Assembly: GCF_001540865.1 (NCBI RefSeq) | Contig: NC_033626.1 | Span: 549,356 to 613,355, forward strand | DNA length: 64,000 nt | Direction of reading: 5' to 3' | DNA from: Ananas comosus | Taxonomy: Eukaryota; Streptophyta; Magnoliopsida; Poales; Bromeliaceae | Shown: in pieces, positions 1 to 12,642 of the stretch | Position numbering within the stretch: the first letter of the stretch is position 1 | Layout of the letters: each line of letters starts with the position of its first letter | The notes under the pieces: generated by a model | Databases searched by the model: none | The model's input: only the letters and a program-made list of their open reading frames with translations | What the model was told of the DNA's origin: nothing | Made by a program: the position numbers and the translations under genes

Positions 1-283
1 CTTAAATACTAGATTCTTAATACCTACATTTTTTTTTTTCACTAATTCTCATAAATAGGGTCTTTTATATTTTTACGTTTGAAATTTGGTGGACCGAGTC
101 TATGGCCGGGGTCCTTCGGGCCCACCACTTCGTAATCATCATCTCAAAAAAAAAAAAAAAAAAAAAAAAAACATTTATTTGAGAAAAATAAACCCCGCCC
201 TTCTCCCTCTCTCTCTCTTTCGCGTTTAGCTCACTCTACCAAAACAGTACGAACGAATCGAAACTAGGGTTAGGGTTCCGGCG
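1..283 (+). promoter_or_regulatory. Upstream region and 5' UTR of the GCP2 gene
   Basis: AT-rich leader containing a long A-run (about 147-171), then a CT-rich stretch (about 201-222) and a GGGTTAGGGTT/telo-like tract just before the ATG at 284. I see no clear TATA box at a good distance. The region is cut by the window edge, so the full promoter may not be present. Confidence 0.4.
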
Positions 284-3200
284 ATGGATCCGACCCCGCC
301 CACCCCTCGGTGGAACCACGAGCGCCCCTTCCTCACCGGTCGATTCCACCAGGTACTCCTCCTCCCCCACTTCCCCTCTCTCTACTCTCCCCCTTCCTCC
401 TCTTCTTGATCCGTCGCCAAAACCCTCGTCTCCATTCCCCAAATTGCAGGAGATCCGAGCCCCGAATCACACTTCGGGGGCCAAACCCTACGCAATCGAC
501 TCCTTCAGGTACTTTTACGTCCCTTTCGTTGATCGATTGGTCGATTTCTTGAAGTTATTGTGAAATTTGTTGTTGTTTGGTAGTCGGGGCACCGGAAATG
601 TCGTTGGATCGTACCCCGTCTCCGTTCAGGTATGATTGTACTGTAAAGCTCGGAAATTTGGTGAATTCGATGAGGTGATGGATTGGGGGTTGTGATGTGT
701 TTGGAAAAATAGGAGCTTTTGGTGATCGAGGACTTGTTGTCGGCACTGGTGGGCATCGAGGGGCGGTACATTTCGATTAAGAGAGTGCGGGGGAAGGACG
801 GGCATGTGGTGTTTCAGATCGATCCGTCTATGGACCTCGCCTTGCAGGTGAATTGTGAGAAGTGATCAATATTAAGTTGGCCGTATAAGTTAGAAATGTG
901 AGCTTGTTTCCAAGGGTTAATTAGCTTTTTACCTGACGCAGGAATTGACACAGCGGATCTTCCCTCTGTGTGAGGACTTTGTGCTCGTTAGTCAGTTTGT
1001 GGAGTCCAAGTCACATTTCAAGAATGGCCTGGTCAACCATGCTTTCGCCGCTGCTCTAAATGCATTCCTAATAGTATGCACAAAATCCTGCATACTTGTG
1101 TATGAAATATTACAATAATTGATAATTTGACGTTAATGTGGATGTTTGTTAGTGATTATGTCTAGAGGATTTCTTTTGAGCCTCTGTGAGTTGATACTAA
1201 GGCTCTTTGATTGTTTTCTCTCCAGTCCATTAGTCACTGTCGATGAGCATTAATTGAAAAATGTTGGCTTTAATTGCCTTGTAATATCTGTTCTCTACAT
1301 AAAAGGAACATGGAAATCTTGGTCAGCTTAACGGTTGTTCCTCAATTAGGATTTGGTGTCATTAATTGCAAATTGGTTGTTGTTATTTTTTTGTTCAGAA
1401 TTATGAATTTCTTCATGTTGTTCTGATTAGGTTATCTCCATTAGGAGGAACAACATGCACGTTTGTTCTTTTGCTTTCTCCTATTTAGAGAAAGCAATTA
1501 CGTGGTCACAGTTCCACTGAATACTCCTATCTTTTCAACGTGTCATAAGAATAAATATCTTAAAGCTATTATTTATTTAATATCTTTTTTAACTTCAGGA
1601 TTACCAGGCAATGGTTGCCCAGCTAGAGCATCAATTCCGTATTGGAAGACTTTCGGTTCAAGGGTTGTGGTTCTACTGTCAGGTTGGGTTATTCCTTATA
1701 TTTACCTTCATAAACCAACTGCTGTGTGGAGTTCTTTTGATAATCATGCCTTTCTATGCCCCTTTTAGCCAATGATGGGATTACTGCATGCTTTGGCAAT
1801 TGTCGTTGAGAAGGCTTCCTCTAACAATTTCTCAGGCTCTGCGACTCTTAACCTTCTGCAAAGCCAGGTAACTCTCCAATTCGGCAAGCCAATATGGAAA
1901 TAAAATATTTAAATTGCTTAGAATTATTTCTGGTTGTTAGCTCTATATCTTTTTCATTTAAATAATATGTATCATTTCATGTTATATCTTCTACAATTTA
2001 AAAATTAGATACTTTAGAGTTTAGATTGTTAATTCTTGGCTGGAATTTCTGGAAATAACGGTTAATTTGCATTACAGGCCAAGGCTATGGCGGGAGATAA
2101 TGCAGTTCGGTCATTGCTTGAGAAGATGACAGAACATGCAAGTACTGCTTACCTAGCCATATTGGAGAGGTATTCATTCTTATTAAACTATTTGCTAATT
2201 GCCAATGAGACTATAAATGGCTATCTTCCATTCATTAAGTTGTGCTTCATTTAGATCTTTGCTAATGTATGACTTAGGGAAGCTGAAGTTTTAATTATAA
2301 ATTTGTCGTCTTTCTCTTTTACCTAGAATATACCATATTGCTGGGCTAAAGGTTTGGTGTGATGATGATGATTCTAATATTGTTCAGTGTTTATTCTCCT
2401 ATATCTGATATAGGTTTAGCTGTTTGGTTCTGACTATATGGAGGGTTTGTTTCTGGGCTTATTTATGTGGAAGAACTTCATCCGAATCTATTTAAAATCG
2501 CTTGCTAACTATCTTTCTTAAATTAATCCTCAACTCCAGATGGGTATATGAGGGCGTTATTGATGACCCATATGGTGAATTTTTCATTGCTGAAAACAAA
2601 TCACTTAAGAAGGTACTCAAGGAAACTATATTTTGCAGCCCTCTTTTAATGTCATCAACTAAAATATTCCAGAAACCTATTGTACATACTTTTGCAGGAG
2701 AGCCTCACACAAGATTATGATGCGAAGTATTGGCAACAGCGGTACAGCCTAAAAGAAGGCATTCCTAGCTTCCTTACAGGTGTTGCAGGGACAATTTTGA
2801 CTACTGGAAAGTACTTGAATGTAATGAGAGAATGTGGGCACAGTGTTCAGGTATATTTTTTATCTCCTACTGTGTAAAATAGCATTAACTCCTATAGGAA
2901 GTAAGATCTGTTATCCTGTATATGCTATCAACTATCTACAGTGTTGTGTTTGTTAGGCTCCATTACCTGAAAACTCAAAATTGATGAGCTTTGGATCAAA
3001 TCATCACTATCTTGAGTGCATCAAAGCTGCTTATGACTTCGCGAGCAGTATGCTTTTGAGTCTTATTAAAGATAAGGTAAAATGTATTCTCTAGTGAGGA
3101 TTGTTGCATTGCCCTTAATATATTTTCGAAAGCTAATGTGAGAATAATGATTTTGCAGTATGACCTTGTCGGAAAATTGCGATCTATGAAGCGCTATTTT

Positions 3201-5866
3201 CTTCTGGACCAGGTATGCCAGCACATTTCCACTTTTCAGGAGTAGCTAGTAATCCAATACTCAAATTCTTTGCAGCTGTTAAGTTTTCTATAAGTATTTC
3301 ATTTTTATAATATTCAGCCAATTTGCATCAACACATGTTTTTTGTCGTTTCAGATCTATGTACAGTTGTCCTTGGAAAGGTTTCTGAATTGATGTTTTTA
3401 ATGAGTTTTCTTAATCCAATAAAATTTAGATCAAATCTTTTTTGTAAATATAACTATGTTTGATTATTCAAATGTTCATACATAGCAATATCCTTGGTCT
3501 CCTAGGGTGACTTTTTGGTTCACTTTATGGACATTGCTCGAGATGAGCTCACCAAGAGGCCTGAAGAAATATCAGTCGAGAAACTGCAGGTTTCTCTCCT
3601 ACTGCTTCTATGTCCTATTTTTTTCTTCTTGTTACAGATTGATGTCAGCCATTATCAGGGCTTATTATAACATAGCATTTCTTATGTTGAGACAGTCTCT
3701 ACTTGACCTTGCACTGCGCACTACAGCTGCTGCAGCTGATCCATGTCATGAAGACTTGACTTGTTGTGTGGTAAGGAAATTTAAATCGGTTTGTAAAAGA
3801 TGTGCGGACACTCCAATTATTGCTCATTTGGGAATGGCCCATTGAAATCTTCTTTTATCCTTGCTGAACCCTTTTTTTTTTTAAAGTTTGAGCATTTTTT
3901 ATCGTAGTGGTCAAGGATTCCATTACAGGAATTTGAAAGGCTGCTGTGACAAAAAATTCTCAAATAAAAAAATATGCTAGTTAAGGGTTTCAATTCAAAA
4001 AAGGTTAAGTTGAGGGACCTATTTCCAAACAAGCTACAGTTGGAGGTGTGTTGGCATATTATTACTGCTAATTTGTAGTAGTTGCTAATAAGCGGACCCT
4101 TTTTCTCCTTTTCTAATTTCCTATCCATTCTAATCAGGAGAAAACTTCATTGCTGAAGAGACTAATCAATCTCAAAGATCTGGAAGGAGTCGCTGATAAT
4201 ACTGATGAGCCTGAGCCAATACAGATTACCGGCTTGGAAACATTCTGCCTGAGTTATAAGGTCTTTTATGCTCTTACGCTGATCTGCTTCTCTATTTTAT
4301 CATGCTTTACTTGCTGCATATGTTAATCTACTAATATGTTGAGATGCTGTAGGTTCAATGGCCATTATCACTTGTTATTTCGCGGAAGGCTTTAACAAAA
4401 TATCAATTGATTTTCCGGCTACTGTTTCATTGCAAGCATGTCAGCCGCCAACTTTGCATGGCGTGGCAAGCACATCAGGCATGGATTTTCTCTGTTTCTC
4501 AGGCCTAATTTATATGGGAATTATCCATGTAGAAATGCCTGCAACATGATTTATTTACATATACACCCCTCTAAAATTTTAAACTGTCACATGTTGCCCT
4601 CGAAGTTTAGTTAAATATCCTTAGGTGGAAAGTTGGTTTATTTTTTAAAAGGTATTTAAAATCATCATTTGTGTAAGCACAAGGGTACGCACGTTACAAA
4701 CAAAGTTTTGGAAAAGCATATATTGCACAGGGATATGTCCGTAAACAGATAATTTTGCCGGGTAAACATATGAATATCTCAGTTATATATCTGATGTCCT
4801 TTCCTGTTGAATGATAATAATTTTGTTACAGGGATTTCGTTCCTTCAGCATGTTGGGAACACCAATATTGCGATCTTCCATTCTCTGTCGCAGCATGCTT
4901 AAGTTTATAAACAGCCTTTTACATTATCTAACTTTTGAGGTAATCAGCGTTCTTTTTTTTATATCAAAAATAAGTTCCACTTGATTGGAATTAATGCTTT
5001 TACATTATATTGTCGTCAGGTGCTTGAGCCAAACTGGCATTTGATGTGTAATCGCCTTCAAAGTGCAATAAGCATAGATGAGGTTCTATTTAATTGCTCT
5101 AGATGCATTAATTGATAGCATTATTAAATCTAAGCACCTTATGAGGTCATTTATTGCTGATCTTTTATATTCAGGTCATCCAATTCCATGATTTCTTCCT
5201 CCAAAAATGTCTGAAAGAATGTTTGCTCCTTTCTCCTCAGCTTCTCAAGGTCGTTCTAATTTATATTTCCATTCATGCTTCCCTTCTTTTTTTTTCTTTT
5301 TTTTTTTTTTCTTTTTACCAGAAACATATCGGAGTAGTAGATTAGATGAAACACCATTATGCGTTTCCTGAAACCTCACAGAGCAGTATAAATTTCTTAT
5401 CTTATGTCTGCATCTACTTGTTGCAGAAAATCGAGAAGCTGAAATCCATATGCCTTCAATATTCGGCTTCCATTCAATTGTTGATACCATCTATCTATGT
5501 CCCTGACCCGGATAGTGCATTTGATGCTGCTACTACTGGAACGCTAAAGTCTAAATCAAAGAGATCTTCGTTTAGAGGCGAGCAGCTAAAGTTAGCATCT
5601 CAGAATATCATAATCTCCGACTCTATCATGTAAGGCAGTCCGTCATTAACCAAACTTACTGACACAAGTCAAAACTAAAAATGAACAACCAATTTTCAAA
5701 TCTTACATGTCTGTGACTACTTACACCCCAAAACTACAGGAAATTTGAGAAGGAATTTAATGCCGAGCTTCAGAGTCTCGCTCCCATTTTGAGCAACAGC
5801 TCGCAGGCAGAGCCGTATCTGACACATCTCGCCCAGTGCATTCTTGCTGTAGGAACCGATCAGTGA
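284..5866 (+). CDS. GCP2: Gamma-tubulin complex component 2 (Spc97/GCP2), 21 exons, 699 aa
   Basis: Core subunit of the gamma-tubulin small complex, which nucleates microtubules at the nuclear envelope and cell cortex. Exons: 284-352, 450-508, 584-629, 713-847, 942-1073, 1599-1682, 1769-1867, 2078-2169, 2540-2612, 2698-2850, 2957-3076, 3159-3212, 3506-3589, 3696-3770, 4138-4260, 4353-4478, 4832-4939, 5020-5082, 5175-5249, 5427-5629, 5740-5866. They sum to 2100 nt in one frame. The protein starts [20 protein letters not shown], like plant GCP2. GRIP1 signatures include YRAI-like segments and [16 protein letters not shown]2 includes [20 protein letters not shown] and [17 protein letters not shown]. 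Length matches the plant family (about 680 aa). All introns are GT-AG except the one at 4479-4831, which begins GC. An AATAAA lies at 6351. The gene converges with the RH1 gene. Confidence 0.95.
4479..4831 (+). other. Non-canonical GC-AG intron in GCP2
   Basis: Exon 16 must end after the codons for AHQ (CAG at 4476-4478) and join GGATTTCGT at 4832 to keep the conserved WQAHQGFRS frame. The intron therefore begins GCATGG and ends TTACAG. No GT near the boundary keeps the frame and the conserved residues. Confidence 0.8.
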
Positions 5867-7266
5867 GCTCGCTAGTGATTTTGCAGTGTGCCGTTGTTTG
5901 GCGTTCTTGCTCACATTTCTTCGGCTGGCTCAAAAGGGTAAGAAACATTTCAAATGTGATTGTATTTGCTTGTGTTGATTGAGCCAGTCGTTTTATTCCC
6001 CCGTCTCGTCGAGGATCGTGAGCTGGTAATGAGCTCAGTGCAGTTAAACCGGTTCCAAATTGCTCCTGAATTGCCTTTCAACAGAGTGAACTTTTTACTT
6101 GTTTGTACCACCGAGCGGGCACTCGTGTTTTTATATGTTGGGGACAACTGCTGAAGTTTGTAGAGAGTATATGTATGCATATGTATATATTAATTTTGGA
6201 GATGATAGTATTTATTACACACGTTGTTCTTGGATTGTGCCAGAGCAGATAATTGTGAAGCTCGTAACTCTGATTTGTACCTGTTTCATTTAACTTGGTG
6301 GAACAGCATATTAAACCAGTTTTTAGAGAAAATTTCTTGATTATTGTCAAAATAAACTTTTACTTGATTTGGTTTCCCATCTTTTTATTCCTGGGTATTG
6401 CATGAGTAAATATCCCTGTTACTAGAAAAAAAAAATTACAAAAAATAATCATCAAGCAGTTCTATATTGCTTGCTACGTAGATCAATGTTCTATCTTCTC
6501 CATTGAAAACATTCCTCATAATTACACTCCAGATATTTTATTAAATTGCCAAAACTCACTCGAATCATAAACAGTAACCAGTGATTTCAAGATTGATGCA
6601 ATCTCAGCCGTCGATCAGCTACTCCAACTCCGACAAACCGTGTCTACTTGCGTAGCGCATCGCGCAAACTCCGAAGAGATCCCTCTGAGATAAACTAGTT
6701 GAACCAAGAACAACAGGTAATGGGCAAAAATTTCACCATAATACTTTCAATTTGTTGAATAGTTGATCAAAATGAGAACCCACAGGTAGACGCCAAATAG
6801 TTCCTCATAATGAGAACCTGCAGGTAGCCTGAGTCGATGATATTATGGACACGTATTCTCGACTTCTTTACTCGTGTCACGCAGCATCGACACCAAAGCG
6901 TCAAGCTTAACTTTTATGAAACTGGTTCTTGGAGTTTCACTTGAAAAACAGTCTGATAATTCCCCCTGCCAGAGCAGAGGACAGATTAAAGCATAAAAAA
7001 ATAAGAATACAAAACTGTTGCTCTTCTAAAAGAAAAGATCAGGTGTAGACTAACAAAGGGGGCTACCATACAAATGAACACAGGAAAATTAATGCTGAGT
7101 TTCACGTGATAGCGATAACGAGCGTAGGGTCGAACATGTCGAACATGTTGTGATTAGAATGTAACTGTCCACTGGACCATTCATTAGGGTTTTCAGAGAA
7201 CACGCAAAGGAAAGATTAGGGCACCAGAAAACAACAGGAAGAACGGTTTGTACCTCGAACTTGGAT
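5867..7266. other. Convergent intergenic region between GCP2 and RH1
   Basis: Holds the GCP2 3' UTR, with a polyadenylation-like AATAAA at 6351-6356, and the RH1 3' UTR on the other strand. No further gene, RNA or transposon signature was recognised. Short ORFs here have no recognisable similarity. Confidence 0.6.
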
Positions 7267-10200
7267 CTACTCCACTTTGTGGGTAGTTCTCTTTCTTTTG
7301 TTTCCTTTTGCAGATTTGAAACCTATGCTGGATTTCCTCCTCGCTTCCGATTCCACAAACTCTTTCAGCTTCTCCAGTGCTGTTAAACTCGCGAAGAAAA
7401 AAAAAAAAAAAAAAGAGCAGAATATATAAGAATGCGGAGCTAAGAGAGTAAGGAGAAACACTATTTGGTTAAATAATAAAAGAAAATTAGGGCGATATCA
7501 CTACCAGAAGAATAAATAGGAAGAAGGCTTTCTATTGAATCAGCAGGCAGAGAATGAAGAGTACAGGAATTATCATCCGCCTTCTTAAGCATCGAATCAA
7601 AACGTTTCACCTGAGAAACGAGGAGCATGTCTGAGGCTTTTAATTAAGCAGAGAAATTTAAAGCATATAATGTGTAGGACAAGTATTAATTAAAAGGGTA
7701 AAGAGCATTAAATAAATTGAAAAGCAACACCCAATTAGAGAATGCTACTATCAGAAAAGTGTATTTTTCAAAAAATTACAAGTTTCTTTATCATTTGAAC
7801 TAGAATAGAGTATAGAGCTACTTAAAGTAACAATCGCAAGTACGAGTACATTATTTGCAGGAAAATAGCCTTACTTCATGTTTTCTTAGCAGAGTAAAGC
7901 AGCGACCGGACTGTCCTGCTCTTGCAGTGCGGCCTGCTCGGTGTATGTATGTCTTCACATACGGCGGCATATCATAATTTATGACATTTCTTATCCCTTC
8001 GACATCCATTCCTCGAGTCATTGCATCTGTTGCAATAAGCACTTCTAGCTTCCCTTCTCTAAAGGCCTTCAATGTTTTGCTGCGCAAGAAAGAAAACAGA
8101 AGTAAATGATTTTAAAAAAGAATGTTAGTTAGGTATTTCACTCTCCCTTCCAATAGTGGACACGGCATTTAACAAGAATCATAGCTACTCTACATTGCCA
8201 CAACTTCATTTGGACAAGAACTCTAGACAAATTAACACACAAAGACAGTGAAGCTTATGCAGAAAACACCCTAACAACAGCAAAATAAATTAACAGCATA
8301 AGGTGTTAGATACACAATTAGAAAATGATCAGAAAAATAACAAAACAAAAAGCTACCATAAAATTAGATAGTTGAATTTAACAAATGCGACACAAACAGA
8401 TAATCTAACACTAACTCTATTAAGTTAGGAAACTATAGATGCTCACCTCCGAACAGATTGACGCTGCAGGCGTGAATATTCACTAAATTGAAATGGTAAT
8501 TCTCCAAGGAACTTCAATAAAGTGCTCAGCCTGTGAGTTGATTCGACAGAGGATGTAAAAACAATGCACTTCTCCCCTTTCAACTCTTGAAGGAGAGCAA
8601 CTAAGTACAATGGCTTGAGTTTTGAATTACAAATCTGCAGGGATACCAAAAAACAGTAAGTGGCTCATCTTTTGTCAGATAACTTAAATGCAATGAAATA
8701 TTATAGGCCATTGGAAAAGAACATCTTTTACATATAAAACAACACTGACTTGCTACAATACTAGATAAATGGATATCTTCATGTATAAATTGTGAAGAAA
8801 GCTTACCAGCTTATAAGAAACCAGTAATTCAGGTAGTCTGTAGCGCTTATTTCCGCTTGTCAACAATAGAGGATGATGCAAGTCAAGTTGAGAAATCTTG
8901 CTAGGATCTTGAGTCAATGTAGCAGACAAAATCATTTTCACTAGCCTTGGGTAACGCTTACCTTTAAAACCCCGTTCGACACCTCTACATGGCAAAAGTA
9001 AAAACAACTAGAGGATTTATCCGATTTTCCAAATACCAGTTTCCAGTGAAACTTTAAACAATATAGAGAGGAAGAGACAGAAACTTACGATCTCCTAACG
9101 GTAATTAAGGAACCAAGAAAAGCGGGGTCAACAGTTTCATGGCTGAGCATTTCTTGATCAGTCGAGCAAGTAAGTTGAATGACGGTTGGCAGCCAGGACT
9201 GATAGGCCTCTCTTAACAATCGATCTGTTTCATCAACAACCTGAGATTACAAATAGAAGATGTTGAAAAACAACAATAATTCATCTTATGAAATGGAAGA
9301 AATGGGATGGGCAGCATCACTAGCAGGCGCACGGCCTATGTTGTGCACGACATGCAAGAACTAATGGTCGAGAACAAGGATTTGAGTGCCAATCGGCACA
9401 GGCTGTGCACAACATACTGTACAATGCCAACAAGACATTGGCACGCTACGACCCCCATGTCAATGGCATGGTTCAAACCCTCTTTTCTGTAAAATTAGCA
9501 AGTAGTTCCCTCAGCAAGTGCAAAAGATTAGACAAAAATATATAATAAGTAGAATATATTGGAGCCAAAGAAAATTGATATTCATGCCATAGTATGTTGG
9601 CACACATGTATTTTTTTTGGCAGGCACGCAGCATGTTGTACTATGCCAAATCCTTGGTCGAGAAGGCAAATTACCAGATAGCGAAGATGCTCGAGACTAA
9701 AACCCTTTGTCATGTTAATATGATCCATCAGCCTTCCAGGAGTAGCCACTAATATATCCACCGAAGTTCGTGGTTCCATTTGTATATATTCAGGATCGAG
9801 GGTTGCATGAATCTCTAAGTTAGGCCTTTGAATGAGTTCCGAAATTTCATCTGCAATTGATGTTTGGCCCACTGCTGAGCCCACACGTAAACCCACAGCA
9901 GGCGCAATAGCATCAAAAACTTCTTTAACCTGAATAGGAACAGGAAAACTTACAATTAGATTTTGTTATTGACATATCACTGACTATTGAACAAAAACAT
10001 CTGGGAATTGCCAAACTTGATGTTTCCGTTTTGAACTTTGGGCCTCATTGAAATTAAGTTAGCTATTAACAAAAGACCAAAAAAGGTATGACCAACAAAG
10101 AGAAAAGATAAAAACAATTGCCTAGTTCGAAAGAAAAGATCACAATCCTTTTTTTAAAGAGAATAAAGATGTGTACTGTTAGTGAAATTCTTCCCCCAAA

Positions 10201-11089
10201 GGAAGAACCAAATAACCCCAAACCAACCTGCAAAGCTAAGTCTCGCGTGGGCAAAACTACTAACGCACGTAGACATCTTATTTTCCGAGACGCTAGCGCT
10301 TGCACGATTGGCAAGGCATAAGATAGAGTCTTGCCACTTCCCGTCGGAGAGTTGACGCAAATATCTCGTTCAAAAGCACCAGGCCCAATTGTTTCTTGCC
10401 ACACTGCTACTTGTACAGGAAATAGCGATTCGATATTCATCTTCCGCAAGGCCACCTCCAACCTAGATGCACGAAAGATAAGCTTCAAAGAATACAAAAA
10501 TCATTCCTTCAAAGCAACGTGATACAAACACTTTTAATGAGCAAACATCAGCTAGCACTACTACAAAACATATGATTTTGCATGCATATATGCAAAAATT
10601 ACTTTGTTGCAAAGTAATTTCGCTAAAAATAGGAAGCTACAAACCAAAGCATTCTTAGAACTCTATCATCTACTTGAACAAACTGATATATAATCTTATA
10701 ACAAGAGCAAAACAGTTGATTGCATACGTATTGAACAAAAATTCTATAAAACCAATGTAGTTATGAAATTCATATCCTGCGTTGTTAATTACCTCCAATC
10801 GATGCACAAGAAGCTAAATTTAATACATTTAAATGAAATTATTTGCATAAATTACACAAAAAACCTAAAAAGAACAGTATTCAGCTACACCTCACAAAAA
10901 TCATAGAATCCCGTCAAACTAAGAACAAAATTCAGGTAAAAAGTACATGAAAAAAAAAAAAAGCGGCGGAGAAGAGCACCTGCGATCGAGATGAGGAAGA
11001 AGCGAGAGGGGACGCTCGTCAAAGAGATCAATGTCGACGGGGTTTCGCATCCATGGCAAGTGGGGGACGCGCTTCTTGGACTCGTCCAT
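7267..11089 (-). CDS. RH1: DEAD-box ATP-dependent RNA helicase 1 (RH1/DDX51/Dbp6-like), 9 exons, 513 aa
   Basis: RNA helicase of the family whose animal and yeast members act in 60S ribosome assembly in the nucleolus. Exons in transcript order: 11089-10980, 10462-10228, 9929-9675, 9240-9089, 8984-8807, 8634-8447, 8079-7875, 7610-7505, 7379-7267; total 1542 nt in frame. Visible motifs in order: FPVQ Q-motif glutamine (about residue 50), SPTGSGKT Walker A (about 70), PTRDLALQ, TPGRLMDH, DETD in place of DEAD (203-206), LSAT (about 275), IVFTSS, ATDAMTRGMD, and HRAGRTARAGQ (about 418). A Lys/Arg-rich C-terminus (GNKRKRTTHK) suggests nucleolar retention. The start is supported by MDESKKRVPHLPWMRNPVDI, typical of plant RH1. 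It is divergent from RTF2. The intron at 9241-9674 carries an imperfect inverted-repeat insertion. Confidence 0.93.
9290..9672. repeat. Foldback-like insertion in RH1 intron 3
   Basis: The intron between DETD-exon 4 and exon 3 holds two blocks with shared and inverted words: CAAGGATTTG near 9377 against CAAATCCTTG near 9648, plus repeated GTTGTGCA / TGCACAAC and TGCCAA / TTGGCA words. This looks like a small degraded inverted-repeat transposon. Edges are approximate and I know no family name. Confidence 0.4.
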
Positions 11090-11598
11090 GGCGCTCTCGC
11101 TTTAGGATTTCGCGATTAGGGTTTTATTAGGGTCTAAGGCGCAGAGTGCGATTGGAGAAGAAGCGGGAGAACGAAGCGTATCGGAACGTTGATATCAGAT
11201 GCACGATCCGCACGAATCTCAACGTGATCCGGCAATGGGTTGCTTTTTGCAATTTAGTCAATATAAAAGTTTAATATTACAATATTTCTCTTCTGTAATT
11301 TTGCAATAAATAAATAAAAGGTCATTAGTCAGAAGCCACGAATAGATCCGAAACGAACCCGACCCGATCCGGTTTTGACTCCGTAGGTCCGAACCAAACC
11401 ATAAAACCCACTAGTGTGAATCCCGTCACCGCCAATCTCTTCGGTGGGTTGTGGCGGTTCCACTCCGACTCCGTATTCGATGCATATTATATAGAGATCC
11501 GTTACCCGCTTCAGTAACTTGCAAAACGCTGCCCCTTCTTCTTCTTCGTCTCCTTCGCCCCACCTCTCCCCCGATCGAAGGGAAACGAAACCCTAGCC
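11090..11598. promoter_or_regulatory. Divergent promoter region between RH1 and RTF2
   Basis: 509 bp separate the two start codons. On the RH1 side (minus strand) a telo-box AAACCCTAA lies within about 45 nt of the ATG. On the RTF2 side a TATATAGAG (about 11487) is followed by a CT-rich leader and AAACCCTAG just before the ATG. Telo-boxes are known in promoters of translation and cell-cycle genes in plants. Joint control of the two genes is inference. Confidence 0.6.
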
Positions 11599-12642
11599 AT
11601 GGACGAAACGCTAACCCCCGTCCATGTCCTCGTCCGATCCCCCGACCTCTCCCTCCCCTCCCGCGCCCTAACCCTCGCCCCCGACTTTACCCTCCGCCGC
11701 CTCAAGCTCTCCCTCCTCCTCCCACAAACCCTAGCCCTAGACTCCCTCTACTTCTCCCTCAACGGAAAGCCCCTTCCCGACTCCTCCACCCTCGCCTCCG
11801 CCGCCGGCGGCGGCGGCGGCGGCGTCCTCGACCTCACCCTCCGCCTCCGCCTCCGCGGCGGCGGCGGAGATGGCGGCGCCACCGGCGCCGAGTCCCGCGA
11901 CTGCTACCTCAACATGTACGCCACGAAGAAGCCCGATAAGGTCGACCCCAACGAGACCCGCCTCTCCAAGTGGACCACCTGCGCGCTCTCCGGCGAGCCC
12001 CTCGCCCACCCCGCCGTGGTCGATCGCCTCGGCAACCTCTTCAACAAGGAGGCCCTCATAGAAGCGCTTCTCCACAAGAAGCTCCCCAAGGAGTTCAAGC
12101 ACATCCGCGGGCTCAAGGACCTCATCCCCATCCACCTCGATTCTATTCCGGGTGCCACTACTGATGCCGAAACTAAATTCCAGTGCCCGATTACCGGTCT
12201 TGAATTCAATGGGAAGTATAGCTTCTTTGCGGTCAGGGGTTGCGGCCACGTATTGAGTGCGAAGGCTCTGAAGGAGGTGAAGTCGACGTCTTGCTTGGTT
12301 TGCCATAAGGAGTTCTCGGATTCGGATAAGATTGTGATCAACGGGAGCGCCGAGGAGGTCAAGCTGTTGAGGGCAATGATGGAGGAGGAGAGGGGGAGAG
12401 TGAAGGAGAGGAAGGAGAAGAAGGCGGGCGCTTGCTTGAGCGGCACGAAGCATGCTGCCGATGAGAAAGGCGATGTATTGGATAATGGGAAGAAAGATAG
12501 TAATGGGAAGAGATTTAGGGCTCTGGATATCGCACCGGCTAATGCCACGAAGGAAGTGTACGCGTCAATATTCACTTCGTCAAAGAAATCGGACTTCAAG
12601 GAGACGTTTTCTTGCAGGTCGCTTCCACTCGGCAGGAACTGA
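11599..12642 (+). CDS. RTF2: Replication termination factor 2 (RTF2) homologue, 347 aa, intronless
   Basis: RTF2 proteins act at stalled replication forks; the Arabidopsis homologue is also linked to pre-mRNA splicing. Residues about 1-90 form the plant-type N-terminal ubiquitin-like extension (VHVLVRSPDLSLPSRALTLA), interrupted by Gly-rich runs. The Rtf2 core begins near residue 105 with RDCYLNMYATKKPDKVDP, then WTTCALSGEPL, VVDRLGNLFNKEALIEALL and KDLIPIHL. A second Cys/His module follows: FQCPITG, GCGHVLS, and TSCLVCHKEF, a C2HC2 RING-like pattern. A charged Lys/Glu region follows and the protein ends KSDFKETFSCRSLPLGRN, the conserved plant C-terminus. The first half is extremely GC-rich and full of CTCC/CGCC repeats, which creates long spurious ORFs on both strands. 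Confidence 0.93.
   Translation: MDETLTPVHVLVRSPDLSLPSRALTLAPDFTLRRLKLSLLLPQTLALDSLYFSLNGKPLPDSSTLASAAGGGGGGVLDLTLRLRLRGGGGDGGATGAESRDCYLNMYATKKPDKVDPNETRLSKWTTCALSGEPLAHPAVVDRLGNLFNKEALIEALLHKKLPKEFKHIRGLKDLIPIHLDSIPGATTDAETKFQCPITGLEFNGKYSFFAVRGCGHVLSAKALKEVKSTSCLVCHKEFSDSDKIVINGSAEEVKLLRAMMEEERGRVKERKEKKAGACLSGTKHAADEKGDVLDNGKKDSNGKRFRALDIAPANATKEVYASIFTSSKKSDFKETFSCRSLPLGRN

Noticed and set aside
11737..12599. Two long minus-strand ORFs opposite RTF2
   Set aside because: The plus-strand frame is a clear RTF2 protein; the antisense frames arise from the same GC-rich codons.
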